Origin: Serripes groenlandicus
Taxonomy: Eukaryota > Mollusca > Bivalvia > Cardiida > Cardiidae
Direction: 5' to 3'
Length of the DNA stretch: 64,000 bases
Assembly (NCBI GenBank): GCA_031761405.1
Contig: JASEVX010000007.1
Coordinates: 28,732,859 to 28,796,858 of the forward strand
A model generated the notes under the pieces. That model saw nothing but the letters and a program-made list of their open reading frames with translations. It was not told the DNA's origin and ran no database searches. Positions 53,600 through 64,000 of this stretch are shown piece by piece. Made by a program: the position numbers and the translations under genes. How positions within the stretch are numbered: position 1 is the stretch's first letter; each line of letters opens with the position of its first letter.

Positions 53600-53818
53600 A
53601 AATGGAACATATCGGCCCGTCTATTTCGAAAAAGACCCAGCTCCAAAAGAAGTAAGAGACTTGACTCATATGTTTTGCACGATAAAACGTGCGAATCAAG
53701 TCGGCAATGCCAGTGCCTTTCAGCAGGTTTACCCTGTCTTGAAAATTGTAAATGTTTTGCTGAATGCAGTAACACACTCATCGAAACAGATGTTAATGAA
53801 GATGACCTTAACGATTAA
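53600..53818 (+). pseudogene. CXC-motif (tesmin-like) C-terminal coding remnant
   Basis: Open from the TGA at 53597 to the TAA at 53816, with no ATG. It reads RKRPSSKRSKRLDSYVLHDK, then CQCLSAGLPCLENCKCFAEC and an acidic end ETDVNEDDLND. The CxC(x)6C(x)3CxC(x)3CxN spacing is that of a CXC zinc motif. It may be the last exon of a gene or a transposon ORF fragment; no convincing acceptor was seen. Confidence 0.45.
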
Positions 53819-54149
53819 ATAGGTTGAAAGCAGTACAAAGTTCGCTAACAAATCATATTTCAAATCTGAAAGCAATACTAACTCTTATTTTAGATATTTG
53901 TTCCGCTGAAGCCAAATGGGGCCGACAAATAAGCGAACTGACATATCTATGGGCGCAAAAATACGATACCTATATATGCTCTAAAATACTTTTAGGCCAA
54001 CAAATCTCGCCAAATGCTTGTTCTTATCATTCGGTCATTTTCAATAAAAGGGAAATTACTATGGTTTGTGTTAATTATAATTACAGTCGACGCTCGTTTT
54101 TTCGAATTCGAAGGGCCCTTCAAATTTTCTTCGACACAAGCGTACTTTG

Positions 54150-56050
54150 ACTTATAAATAAATAACAAGTAACATACATGTACACATATTTAACATACAA
54201 ATAGCACAACATAGTTGAACGATTTGTCAGCATTTACTCATTGATGATAATTTAATTTAAATTATGAATGATTTTCGTTCACGATGATTATTGTTTTTAA
54301 ATGATCGCAAATTATGCGAATCAAAATTTAATTAAAAGTTAATTGTAATTTACAGGCTTGATTTTGGCTAATTAAACAAAGCGTGGTTATAAATTTACCT
54401 GTCAAGTCAACAAAAATGACCGACTTTGACTATTATCGTACACATACGCAGGTCAATTTCTAGTAGAGACCAAATAAAACTTTGACACAGGAGATGTTGT
54501 AAATTCTCGAAATTTGACTTATCCGTTGTAAAATCATATAGACAAAAAAGGAAAAAAATCGGGACCAGAAAAAACACGTTTGGACTGAAATATTAAAGAA
54601 CTGAAGTATAATTACAGATTAAAAGTTTCGAAAATTTCCCAAATATCGAACGATAGTTAGTCACAAAGTTACGGTAAAAAAGCATACATGAAAATTGTGT
54701 TTATTGTTATTATAAAAAAATTAAATAAAACAAATATTGTTTATCGAAATGTTGAATTAATGAACGGACAGACGGATAAATGGATGGGTGAAAAAGATGA
54801 AAGGCACAAGTAACCCCTAAATGTATGTCTTGCTTCAGACAGGTATGTTTAAATGATTTTGTAAAGGTATAACTTGATATATATGTGTCAATTAACTCAT
54901 TTACCGATTTAAACCGTACTCGTATAACTAAATTTGCGCATGCGCAGAAGATATGAACGTAAAAACACAAAAATAACAACTTTTTGAACATCATGGCTTC
55001 GTCAATATATTGAAAAACATTCATTAATACATTGTTTATCTTTATCTTTTAAACGCAATTGACGACTTCAAAAATATTGAAAATTTTATCTAAAAAAAGA
55101 AAAAATCCGGGCCTCTTGGAAACGCTCAAAATTTCGGTATTTCTAAGACCGCGATTTTTATGCGAGAACTTACCTAATATGTAGCAGGTATTAACCTACT
55201 CAAAAACACCAAATTCAGCTTGTTATACTTCCGGTAGGGGTTCCTCCTTAATTAGGGCCCGTACAGAAAATTCCTACAGGCCTATATACCATGCATAAAT
55301 ATATATCTTTCTTGTCTGTATTTAAAACATTTAAAGAATACATGAAATTCGTCTTCTACAATTATAATATCAAAAGTGTCAAAACAATATCGAAACATTC
55401 GATCTTCTCTCGGAATCCCCAAATGCCGACCAATTTCAATAAACAAATTATGGCTAGAACATATAAAACGGTAAATGTATACATAAGTATTTTTCTAGGT
55501 TTAACAGAGATTTAAAATGTTTATGTGTGTCACATCGAGGTGAGTTTCTAACATTTTCGGACCAGTTCTGTGTTTTACAATCAACCAACCTTCGCTTAAA
55601 GCAAAGTAAAAAGACCTCAAAGGTCAATTGAAATGCTGACAATTTTATATCAGTTTTAACCCTACGCTTATTCAGTAATTGCATACAAATACATCGGAAA
55701 AATCCATTCCCCGGTATCTTTATTCAAATGGGCGCTATCAATGAAATACGCAACGTGACAATACATTTTTTACAGATCAGTGTCGCCCAATTATGTCTCC
55801 CAATGTCATCATGGCTTTTCAGCATTAAATAGTAGTTTCTCGGATACCTTTCATTAGCCATACATAGTAGTTTGCACCAGTACTTACTACATTTTACATG
55901 ATGATCAATACATAACGGAAGCCTACCGCATTCTCCTAATGCGTCCGAATCATTAACATATTAAATCTTAACAATATTGAATTTGAACTCATAACTTAAT
56001 ATAGGATCAAGCACAGAATCAAATAGTTTGAAATAATCAGTATGGCACAA
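54150..56050. other. Intergenic, nothing recognised
   Basis: A+T-rich. No repeat family or exon identified. Confidence 0.4.
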
Positions 56051-56074
56051 CTAAGGAAAACCTGTTTTAATTAT

Positions 56075-56212
56075 CGGATAGATTTGAGAACATTGTGGCA
56101 ATAGGAAAAGTGGCTCGTTATGAGCAATTTCTTCTTTTGCCAAAATGTTTTCAAAAGTGTTTTGCTGTAAATGCGTCAGAAAATGTCTGTTTGTGGGAAA
56201 GATGGTGCATAA
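56075..56212 (-). repeat. TTAA MITE family A fragment
   Basis: GAGAACATTGTGGCAATAGG, CTCGTTATGAGCAATTTCTT and GTCTGTTTGTGGGAAAG. Confidence 0.6.
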
Positions 56213-57535
56213 CCGGAGAGGTATTAAGACGCTAAATCGCCCGAATCGCCCAAAGTACATTTGAAGATGCGTCAAACTGCGCCTATATGTGTGGAAGGGC
56301 TAGGGTGCGTCTATATATGTGGAAGAGCTAGGGGCGTCTATATATGGGGAAGAGCCTGTACATACGCACACTCTCACGGGAGCCTTCATTGGCTGCCTAC
56401 ATCTATGTTAGTACAAGATGCATCTTTTGACATGCAGTCAGCCCTTTTGTACATGTTGGTTGGTCAGGTTTTATTTCATTCATAAAGAGAGGCTATAACA
56501 GTTTGCAAGTCAAGATCTGACTTCGACTTAGTTGACAAATAGGCCTATAGGTCAGACTGAGCATGTTATTGACATTGGTGTTATTTTTTTTGTTTTTAAT
56601 TAGGACAAGCAGTGTCAGGCATTGGTTTATTCAAAAGATCAACAACGTGTACAGACTGACTTATGTATTTGCTGTCAGAAAAAATAGAAATGTTCGTCTC
56701 CAGATATGTCCTTTTCTTGCGACAAAGTCCTCAGGTTATACACCCTTACTTTATGTTATTAAACACTCTCAAATGAACTATTTTTCAAAAACGTTTCAGT
56801 CAAGTTTATGTTTTCTTTCTTTTACTGAACATTTACTATAATTAACGAACGGAATTACATACGCATATATCTTTGAAATCAACTGGTCTCTCTGTTCACT
56901 TTGACAATCATTGAGATTCGTGTGTATGATAAAATTCATTTTTGGTACTTAATCAAAATTCAATGAAACAGAAATTATCATTGGTTTATTTTCAAAACTG
57001 CTGAACTCCTATCCAATCAGCGAATGTTTAACAAAACATACGTAGGTTTAACAGGCTCTAAGAAATTTTAACAATCTTGGTATAAAAGTAAACAACTTCA
57101 CTGATTTCTTCACTAGGTAAAACAATTTAAATTAATAGTTGTCTCGACATAATTTCCCACTACCAAATGTATGTATCTATTGTTTATTACACAGCGATCA
57201 TTATTTCTGGAAGGGACGATTTTTGATTTTCATCTGTTTTCGTGATAAATTTGGTGCATTGTAAACAAATATGATATTATCCATTCATTTATTTGAAAGT
57301 CGGGGTTTTATTGCTGTCATAATAAAATTATATTATATTGATAATTTGACATATTCTATACATTGCACCATTAAATTGAAAACATTAAACAAGTGCTAGT
57401 GCACTTGAAATGTACTGCCTTATTTCATCAATATTCACAGGGAATATCCATCAATCATTAAACGTAAAACTTAAATTTATCGTGTTTCTCAAGCATATTT
57501 CATAAGTTATAAGTCTTGATTACTTTTTACCTTTA
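56213..57535. other. Intergenic upstream of SET, nothing clear
   Basis: Direct short repeats GCGTCTATATATG(T/G)GGAAGAGC at 56309-56355. Otherwise unrecognised; any SET promoter or non-coding exon should lie between here and 58130. Confidence 0.35.
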
Positions 57536-57539
57536 TTCA

Positions 57540-57835
57540 CCATTTAAACCCATATATAACAAATTTGCAGAAAATAACTCTAAAAAAGTTTAAAAATCTC
57601 TTTAAATGAAAGTGTGACAATGAATAGAGTTGAAAACATTGTGGTGAACAGAGAAATTGATCTGCAATTTTAGTGTTTTTTCTTAACCCAAAGTGGGGCG
57701 GAAATTGGGCCCCATTCACAAAATCTGCCTTTCATCACATTTTACATGTCACTATTTGCACAATTGAAAGGGGCCCTCATCACAAAACAGCGAGCAAAAC
57801 ATTGAATTTCTCCTTTTGCGGAAAAAATTGTCCGC
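57540..57835 (-). repeat. TTAA MITE family A, expanded degenerate copy
   Basis: AACAAATTTGCAGAAAATAA and GAGTTGAAAACATTGTGGTG, then a foreign insert with GGGGCGGAAATTGGGCCCC and a return to ATTTCTCCTTTTGCGG. Confidence 0.4.
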
Positions 57836-58163
57836 AATAAAAACAGGGTTTAGAAGAAAAAAATAATATTTTTTTTTTTCATTTATACTAGTTAGTAAAA
57901 ATCATGATTACAATCCATTAGTGATGCTGCAGACATGTTAATTCAAACATTGTACCACAACACTGTTATTTTTTCTCTATTTCAAGTACTGTCATCCCTC
58001 TAAATTAAAAAATAGATGACTGAAACTTTTATTAACATTGATCAAGAAATTAAAGATATTTTTTTTTTATAACATTTTTAGTATATATGTTATACGCGTT
58101 ATATATCAAGGTTATGTTATCAATTTCAGATATTAAGTGAGACCTTAAACAAAAGAGGAAAAG

Positions 58164-58442
58164 ATGGCTGATTCAGACGACGGTGCAACTCCTGCCAAAG
58201 TGAAGAAATTGTCAAGTTCTATAACAGAAATCTCCTCTGAGGCAGACTCGAGCATGATTGATATGGAAACACAAAAAGCTTTGGAGGATATTGATGCGTG
58301 TCAAAATGAAATAGATTCACTCAATGAGAAAGCCAGTGAAGAAATACTGTGCATAGAGCAGAAATATAACAAGCTGAGGAAACCCCATTTTGAAAAGAGA
58401 AATGAACTTATAACCCAGATACCCAACTTTTGGGTGACAACT
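58164..58442 (+). CDS. SET: SET first coding exon
   Basis: 93 codons from MADSDDG to NFWVTT, phase-0 donor (gtatcc, weaker than consensus). An acceptor-like caatttcag ends at 58129, so this is probably exon 2 with a non-coding first exon upstream. It encodes the N-terminal tail and most of the long dimerisation helix. Confidence 0.9.
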
Positions 58443-61400
58443 GTATCCTTTATAGTTTAATATTGAAAATATTTAACCCTTTCCCACATACAGATGCTTC
58501 TGATGCCTCTGCTGCAGACGACTTTTGAAAGTACTGTGACAAAAGGAGAAATTGCTCAAAACAGGCAAATTCTCCTTTTGCAACAATGTTTTCAACTCTA
58601 TTTAACCCTTTCCCTCATATAGACGCTTTCTGACGCCTCTGCAGCATACAGCTTTTTGAAAACGTAGTGGGAAAAGAAGAAATTGCACAAAACATGCAAT
58701 TTCTCCTTTTGCCACAATGTTTTCCACTTTTAGTCATAGGTTATCCATTTAATTATAGAGATTTTCAATTTTTTGACAAAATACGTTCAAAGTCGTCTGC
58801 TGCAGAATTGTCGTATGAGGGAAAGGGTTAATAGATTAACCCTAATTTATTGAGATTTTTCAGATTTTTGTCAATATGTTTTCAAAGTCATATGCTGCAG
58901 AATTGTTATAATTGTAAAGCTCGATAATAAAAACTCTGATGGTGGAATGAGACATTTTAGGAGGAATGATTTAACTTTCCCTAGAGTTTGTGCTTTGGAA
59001 TTCTCAATGTTCTGTTCTTCTGTCTGTACATCAGTCTTTCATTTAACCTTTTCCAACATTCAACAAATCTGCAGCAGAAATAAAACTTAAAAAACCACAA
59101 CAAGGTTTAAAAAGAGGAAAGTCTCTTGAAATGAAAGTTATCATTGATTTAAAACTTTGTTGCCAAAGAAGAAAGTTTTAGTTTTGCCAAAATGCTCTTA
59201 AATGTTTCTGCTGCAGGTGCATCAAAATGTGTCTGCATGTGGGAAAAGGTTAACACTTTTCCACTTGCAGACACACTTTGTGACATCTGTAGAAGTTAAC
59301 ATTTGAAAAGAGGAGAACACTTTCATTTATAAATATTTTCTCTATTTTTACACAGATTTTTCAAAGTCATTATTATTTGATGGAAAGGGTTAAGATTTTG
59401 TTTTTACTTGAAGCCAGTAAACTTGTGTCATGTGATCCTTTAAACACTAACTTCTTCTCTACTGATGATAACAAGGTGGGAGGTTTTGCTGGAAAGAAAT
59501 TGGCAGATAATTTTAACCATAATGTTTTCAACTGTATTCAATTAATTATGCCCCCTTTGGAAGAAGAGGGAGTATATTGCTTTGCACATGTGGTCCATCA
59601 GTAGACCAAAGGTTGTTAGCTTGACAAGTTGATTGTGCTTGAGAGGTTAGGCATGACCTGTAGTCTAGATGAACCCTATTAATTTTGAGGTCATCTCTGT
59701 TTATAGCTGAAGGTCACAGTGACCTTGAATACAAAAGGTTATTTCTGATTCATAACTGCAAATTGTTTCAGTTTGGGCCTAATGTCCTTAAATTCCATAG
59801 GCAGGTTGGGGATGACCAGTAGATAACCCTTACTGATTTTGAGGTCAGCCTGTCAATGGTAAAGGTCACAGTGACTGAACACAAAAAGCTTGTCAGATTG
59901 ATCAGAAATAATTAATAAGGTCCTATTTTTGGTCATTCACTTTTTAGATCACCTAGAGTCAAAGGCTCAATAATAAGTCTTGTTCTAACTAAGCTGTTTG
60001 TTTTATATTCAATCATTATCATTTTAACCTAAACCCTTTTCCAAATACAACAAATCTCCAGCAGACGTCTTTGAACAAATATCTGGTTAGAAATATAGAA
60101 AAACTTCCAAAAGTGAAAGTGTATTTCACTGAAAATAATTGAAACTCATTGCAAAAAAAAGAAATTGTTCATTATGAGCAATCTCTGTTTTTGTCACAAA
60201 GTTTTACGGAAGTCGTCAGCTGCAGAGTAGTCAGAAATCGCCTACATATGGATAAGTGTTAAAACCTTTATTGTTGGTACTTGAAAGAAAGAATTATTTT
60301 GAATACCTACAATAAAGGGTTTGCTTTGCTGAAATATCTTTGCACTGCTTCTTTTATGAGGATTTAACTCTCTCCCAAATTCAGCAAATTTGCTGTAGAC
60401 GGACGACTTTGAAATCATATAGAAAACAGACATGAGTATAATTTTCAAATTCAAAAGATAGTATTGTTGCAAAAGATTAAATTGTTCTTAATGACCTATT
60501 TCATCTTTTGACAAAATGAATTCATTTGTCTGCTGCAGATGCGGTTTTCAAACTGCAAGTGGTCAAGGGTTAATTAATGATAATGATGAGGAGTTTGTCT
60601 TTCTTTAACATTGTATCAGTTCATAAATCATCCACAGATCTCTCATCTCGTCAGTCAAGCTGAAGAAAAGTGCTTACAGTATCTTACAAGGGTAAGTTTG
60701 AACACAACAGATGGCTTTTTAAAACATTGTGGCAAGAGCAGAAATTGTTCATCATAATTCCTATTTCTGCAATATTTTCAACACTATTCAAGAATTAAAG
60801 TTTCATTATTTAATGGAGAATTCCATATTTTGGCCTGCATGTTTTCAGAGTTGTTGGCTTCAAATTTGTTTGTATGTGAGAAACTTTCAATGGGTTAACC
60901 CTTTCCCTCATACGACATTACTGCAGCAGACGACTTTGAACATATTTTGTCAAAACATAGAAAATCTCCATAATTGAATGGATAACCTATGACAAAAAGT
61001 GGAAAACATTGTGGCAAAAGGAGAAATTGCACGTTTTGTGCAATTTCTTCTTTTGTCACTATGTTTTCAAAAAGCCGTCTGCTGCAGAGGCGTCAGAAAG
61101 CGTCTATATGAGGGAAAGGGTTAATAAACTAAAAGTGGTGATAGCACTTTGAATGTAACCCTTTTCAATGACACTGAAGACTTTTAAATTCCTCTATAGC
61201 AGGTGGCATGAGAAAATCTTGATGGGAAAACAGAAATTTGCTTATAAAATTCTACCCTGTATTAAAAAACAGAACTTTAGATTTGTAATTCTGCTATATG
61301 TTCAAACATTGTAGGAAATCTGGAAATGGCTCACTCAATCTTTTTTTTAAGTTATTATCTGTACCAATGTGAAGGTTTTTTTTTTTTATGAAGCGTAACT

Positions 61401-62670
61401 GTATTGTGTATTTATTAAATCTTGTTTATTTTCAGATGGAAGTTTCAGAATTTGAAGACATCAAATCAGGATACTCATTATCCTTTTATTTCAATAAAAA
61501 TCCATATTTCTCAAATGACATAATTTCAAAGAGTTATTTCTTGGCTATCAGAGGTGAGTGTGTTTTTTCGGTTAACCCTTTTCCACATTTCATTCTTTTT
61601 GACGCCTGTGAAGCAGACAACTTTTGGTGACATTGTGATAAGAGCTGAAATTACTCTGTATAAGTTCTTTCATGTGTAAGAGCTAGTCTTTCCTAAAATT
61701 TATGAAATGATTAGGGAATAATGTACATTTTTAAAGTAGGTAATTTCCCTCCTTTGCTTCCAGTTTCTCCCTTTCACCAAAATATTTGCGAGTTGTCTGT
61801 TGCAGAAGCATAAAAAAATGTCTTCATTAGGGAAGGTGTTCAAATTTGTAACCATGCTGTATCTTAAAAAGATCTGTAGGTTAATGCTCTGAGGTATTTT
61901 AAAACTTTTCCTTTTTCAATCAATTTGTTTGTTTATAGACTTGGTGATTGTAACCTGGCATAAGCGTGTGTTCCAGAACTTTCTTCAATCACTGCTATAA
62001 ACCTTTCCCTCATACAAACACATTTTTATGCCTTTCGTCTGTAGAAGGATTTTAAAAAATATTGTAGCAAAAGGTGAAAATGCTAAAAATGAGCAATTTC
62101 TCCTTTTGCCACAATAATTTCAACTCGATTCAATTATGCTAATTTATCATACTTTCATTTACAGAGATTTTAATATTTTTGTCAAGATGTTTTCACAGAT
62201 TTGTTGTATGTGGGAATAGGCTGATTATTTCTTGTGCCAAAGTAAAATGAAATGCATAGTTGTACAAGAATGTATATTAAACCCTTTCTCACATACAAGC
62301 CCTTTCTGTTGCCGCAACAGCAGATGACTTTTGAAAACAATGAAGAAATTGCTCATGATGAGCAAATAGTTCTTTTTCCAAAATATTTTCAGCTTTTAGT
62401 TTATTGTATATTTCGTTCACTTATATAGACTTTTAAAGTTGTCTGCTGCAGTTTTGTTGTATATGGGAAAAGGTTAATTTGTTAAGAACTTGTTTAGATG
62501 GTCGCCCCCACTCTAAGTCTACAATGATCAGGTGGAAGAACAAAGATCTCAGCAGGATAATCCAGTCCAAGAAGGTTCAAAGCTGGATACCTGGTGTCGG
62601 GCCAAGAGTCGGCTCTTTCTTCTCATGGTTTGCAGCAAGCGGAAATCCTTTAACAGACAAAATAGCAGAT
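58164..62670 (+). CDS. SET: SET / TAF-I histone chaperone (NAP family), 5' portion
   Basis: Exons 58164-58442, 60620-60691, 61436-61553 and 62498-62670 join in frame for 214 codons (phases 0, 0, 1, then 0 at the last donor). Landmarks of SET/I2PP2A are clear: a Lys-rich N-terminus (KVKKL), a dimerisation helix ([23 protein letters not shown]), [41 protein letters not shown] and SFFSWF. The protein is a nuclear histone chaperone, PP2A inhibitor and INHAT component in animals. The start is fixed by an in-frame TAA at 58146 and an A-rich context. The rest of the earmuff domain (IWPNPLQYY region) and the acidic tail lie beyond 64000. The introns are packed with TTAA-flanked MITEs. Confidence 0.92.
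58473..58915 (+). mobile_element. Older TTAA MITE split by a younger one
   Basis: Left half 58473-58601 (TTAACCCTTTCCCACATACA) and right half 58832-58915 (GTCAATATGTTTTCAAAGTC, ATGCTGCAGAATTG) are parts of one diverged copy interrupted at 58602-58831. Confidence 0.7.
58602..58831 (+). mobile_element. TTAA MITE family A, full length (230 bp), nested
   Basis: TTAA at 58602 and 58828; TIRs CCCTTTCCCTCATATAGACG and GTATGAGGGAAAGGG. Inserted into an older member of its own family, in SET intron 1. Confidence 0.88.
59043..59253 (-). repeat. TTAA MITE family A, diverged copy
   Basis: TTAACCTTTTCCAACATTCA at the left, GCATGTGGGAAAAGGTTAA at the right. Confidence 0.7.
59250..59394 (+). repeat. TTAA MITE family A, short copy sharing a TTAA with its neighbour
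   Basis: TTAACACTTTTCCACTTGCA at the left, GATGGAAAGGGTTAA at the right. The left TTAA is also the right TTAA of the copy ending 59253. Confidence 0.65.
59548..59940 (+). repeat. Interspersed repeat related to 79-775
   Basis: ATGCCCCCTTTGGAAGAAGA start, then degenerate units with GAAGGTCACAGTGACCTTGA and TTTTGAGGTCA. In SET intron 1. Confidence 0.6.
60024..60262 (-). repeat. TTAA MITE family A, diverged copy
   Basis: TTAACCTAAACCCTTTTCCA at the left, CATATGGATAAGTGTTAA at the right; central GTTCATTATGAGCAATCTC. Confidence 0.65.
60364..60573 (-). repeat. TTAA MITE family A, diverged copy
   Basis: TTAACTCTCTCCCAAATTCA at the left, AGTGGTCAAGGGTTAA at the right. It ends 46 bp before a SET exon. 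Confidence 0.65.
60620..60691 (+). CDS. SET: SET second coding exon
   Basis: 72 nt, phase 0 both sides, acceptor tgtatcag, donor gtaagt. It reads [18 protein letters not shown] to LQYLTR, matching the SET segment after NFWVTT. Confidence 0.9.
60700..60897 (+). repeat. TTAA MITE family A fragment after the SET 60620 exon
   Basis: CACAACAGATGGCTTTTTAA, ACATTGTGGCAAGAGCAGAA, and a degraded right end GTATGTGAGAAACTTTCAAT. Confidence 0.55.
60895..61124 (-). mobile_element. TTAA MITE family A, full length (230 bp), inverted orientation
   Basis: TTAA at 60895 and 61121; CCCTTTCCCTCATACGACAT at the left and CTATATGAGGGAAAGGG at the right. Placed at the end of a degraded copy. Confidence 0.87.
61436..61553 (+). 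CDS. SET: SET third coding exon
   Basis: 118 nt; acceptor tattttcag, donor gtgagt. It encodes the earmuff strand region EFEDIKSGY and [13 protein letters not shown], ending in phase 1. A MITE starts about 19 bp past the exon end. Confidence 0.9.
61572..61850 (+). repeat. TTAA MITE family A, degenerate copy
   Basis: TTAACCCTTTTCCACATTTC at the left; GCCTGTGAAGCAGACAACTT; right end ATTAGGGAAGGTGTT. Confidence 0.6.
62001..62224 (+). repeat. TTAA MITE family A, diverged copy
   Basis: ACCTTTCCCTCATACAAACA at the left, TGTATGTGGGAATAGG at the right; GAAAATGCTAAAAATGAGCA centre. Confidence 0.65.
62277..62477 (+). repeat. TTAA MITE family A copy abutting a SET exon acceptor
   Basis: TTAAACCCTTTCTCACATAC at the left, GTATATGGGAAAAGGTTAA at the right. 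The exon at 62498 begins 20 bp after it. Confidence 0.7.
62498..62670 (+). CDS. SET: SET fourth coding exon
   Basis: 173 nt; acceptor cttgtttag, donor gtatgt, phase 1 in and phase 0 out. It reads [18 protein letters not shown], then a divergent segment with fewer charges than vertebrate SET, then SFFSWF and DKIAD. MITEs lie within about 20 bp on both sides. Confidence 0.88.
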
Positions 62671-62682
62671 GTATGTATATCA

Positions 62683-62858
62683 ACCCTTTCCCATCTATAG
62701 GCACTTTCTGACGCAGCAGACAACTTTTTCAAAACGAGCAATTTCTACTTATGCCACAATGTTTTCTTTTTTATCAAAAATAATACCTACATATGTAGTG
62801 ACTTTCTGTGTTTTGCCTAGATATTTTTAAATTTGTTGTATGTGGCAAATGGTGAATA
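62683..62858 (+). repeat. TTAA MITE family A copy abutting a SET exon donor
   Basis: CAACCCTTTCCCATCTATAG starts 12 bp after the exon end; right end GTATGTGGCAAATGGTGAA. Confidence 0.6.
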
Positions 62859-62888
62859 AATAAGTATGAAATGATTCATTGTGACAGT

Positions 62889-63045
62889 TTAATCCAATCC
62901 CATATAACATAAATCTGAAGCAGAAAACATCAAGATATGAAAGATCTCTTAAAAATAAAAATATTGTTATTGAATAGATTTGAAAACTCTGTGGTGAAAG
63001 GAGAAAATGCTCATTATGAGTTATGAAGTTGTTAGCTGCTCATGC
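62889..63045 (-). repeat. TTAA MITE family A, degenerate copy
   Basis: TTTAATCCAATCCCATATAA at the left; TGGTGAAAGGAGAAAATGCT; right end degraded. Confidence 0.45.
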
Positions 63046-63049
63046 GTCT

Positions 63050-64000
63050 AATAATACCTACCTATTATACATGGTAAATATGTATCGGCATCAATCCATT
63101 GGTGCTACACATTTAACTTTTAATTAAATCTTAATCTACATTACCTGTCTATAAGGAGTTATGAAATTTAAGGATCGTCGTTGTCAACTTTATATTTATC
63201 ATTTCAAAAACCTCTGTTGATCTATTGTCGTCACTTAATGTTGCAATTTTGCTTAAACTTTATGATTAGATCCACTTTCTCTTAAATTTCGAAAGTTTGA
63301 AACTTGGACGAATTAATCTTCTGCATACTGCAAAGGCATACTACAAAGAACCACATTCATCATTATAATGAGACCGTTTATAATAAGGGCCATAACTCTA
63401 TTTGATGATTTATGGCCAATTTGTCAATCAGATGGATGATGGCATTCGCTTGCGGTGTTCTTGTTACTTTGGTTATAAATAGTTATAAGTAAAAAGTAGG
63501 CAACACCCTGTGGGCTGAGATTGTTGACTGTTAACAAAGCTCTAGGTACTTTTTATGTTCTAAAACCATTATTTGACACTTAAACCCTATGTTGTGAGAT
63601 GATTATTTTGAGTACTAACAACAAAGAGTTTGGTTGAGTAATAAGAGAGATATTATTGGTAAAAGACCAGTTTTCTCCCCTTATCTAGTCCTCTGTATTA
63701 AGACTTAATTGCTACTGTTGACTGTTTACACTTGCAATTAGGCCCTTAATTTCAATACATGATACACCTTTTTGCAGATTATTCCGCAGATACTCAGATA
63801 GGATGAAGTTAAACATATGTTGTTACTTGTAGGTACTTAAGGTGGAATCATACCTTTGAAATAACGTCATTTTGACGGCAAAACGTACGTTTTTGCGACA
63901 ATGACAGTGTTGTTAAAGAAATCACCATGGCTTTCTCGTTTGAAGTGGTATTTGGAAAAAGTTAACACCAGACCGAAAAGAATAAAATTACCTGCGTAGT
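63050..64000. other. SET intron, right edge of window
   Basis: No exon matching the next SET segment (DDIWPNPLQYY region) was found, so the gene continues outside. Confidence 0.5.

Overview
The window looks like nuclear DNA from a mollusc, most likely a bivalve. It is A+T-rich, genes have small exons in long introns, and it is crowded with MITEs, tRNA-derived SINEs and repeats of kinds I associate with bivalve genomes. The species cannot be named from sequence alone. There is one 200-base assembly gap (13870-14069). Three protein-coding genes are well supported.

(1) A Shisa/CYYR1-like single-pass membrane adaptor on the + strand, exons at 16627-16758, 26855-26998 and 28072-28412. It has a Cys-rich ectodomain, one membrane helix and a Pro-rich tail with three PPxY motifs. 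Its signal-peptide exon was not found.

(2) A large secreted galaxin-like gene on the - strand, 47372 down to 34449. I assembled it from seven exons: signal peptide, Gly/Met-rich and Lys/Pro-rich segment, 7-codon microexon, VWC-type half domain, WAP domain, second 7-codon microexon, then one 2.2-kb exon with about 26 di-cysteine galaxin repeats. Every intron is phase 1, and the exons join into an open frame of 900 codons. This is the most interesting object here. By architecture it is a candidate extracellular or shell-matrix protein, but that role is inferred.

(3) The 5' part of a SET/TAF-I (NAP family) histone chaperone on the + strand, exons at 58164-58442, 60620-60691, 61436-61553 and 62498-62670. 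It continues past the right edge.

Repeats, left to right. 79-775: interspersed repeat with internal tandem copies. 1640-2430: decayed PIF/Harbinger element with a + strand transposase remnant abutting a - strand MADF remnant. 5343-6822: Helitron-like non-autonomous element with seven ~167-bp tandem copies. 11130-12950: minisatellite of 53-bp units, partly organised as a 261-bp five-unit higher-order repeat. 44.3 kb: long trinucleotide tracts inside an intron of the galaxin gene. 51.7-53.8 kb: LINE 3' ends and a CXC-motif coding remnant.

The dominant element is a palindromic MITE flanked by TTAA, with ends resembling piggyBac. I count about 40 full or partial copies. At least six are exactly 230 bp including both TTAA copies, and the SET introns are almost tiled with it. 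A second palindromic MITE family (~265 bp) has about six copies, and at least two tRNA-derived SINE families are present. The three genes show no sign of working together; the Shisa-like and galaxin-like genes are convergent neighbours.
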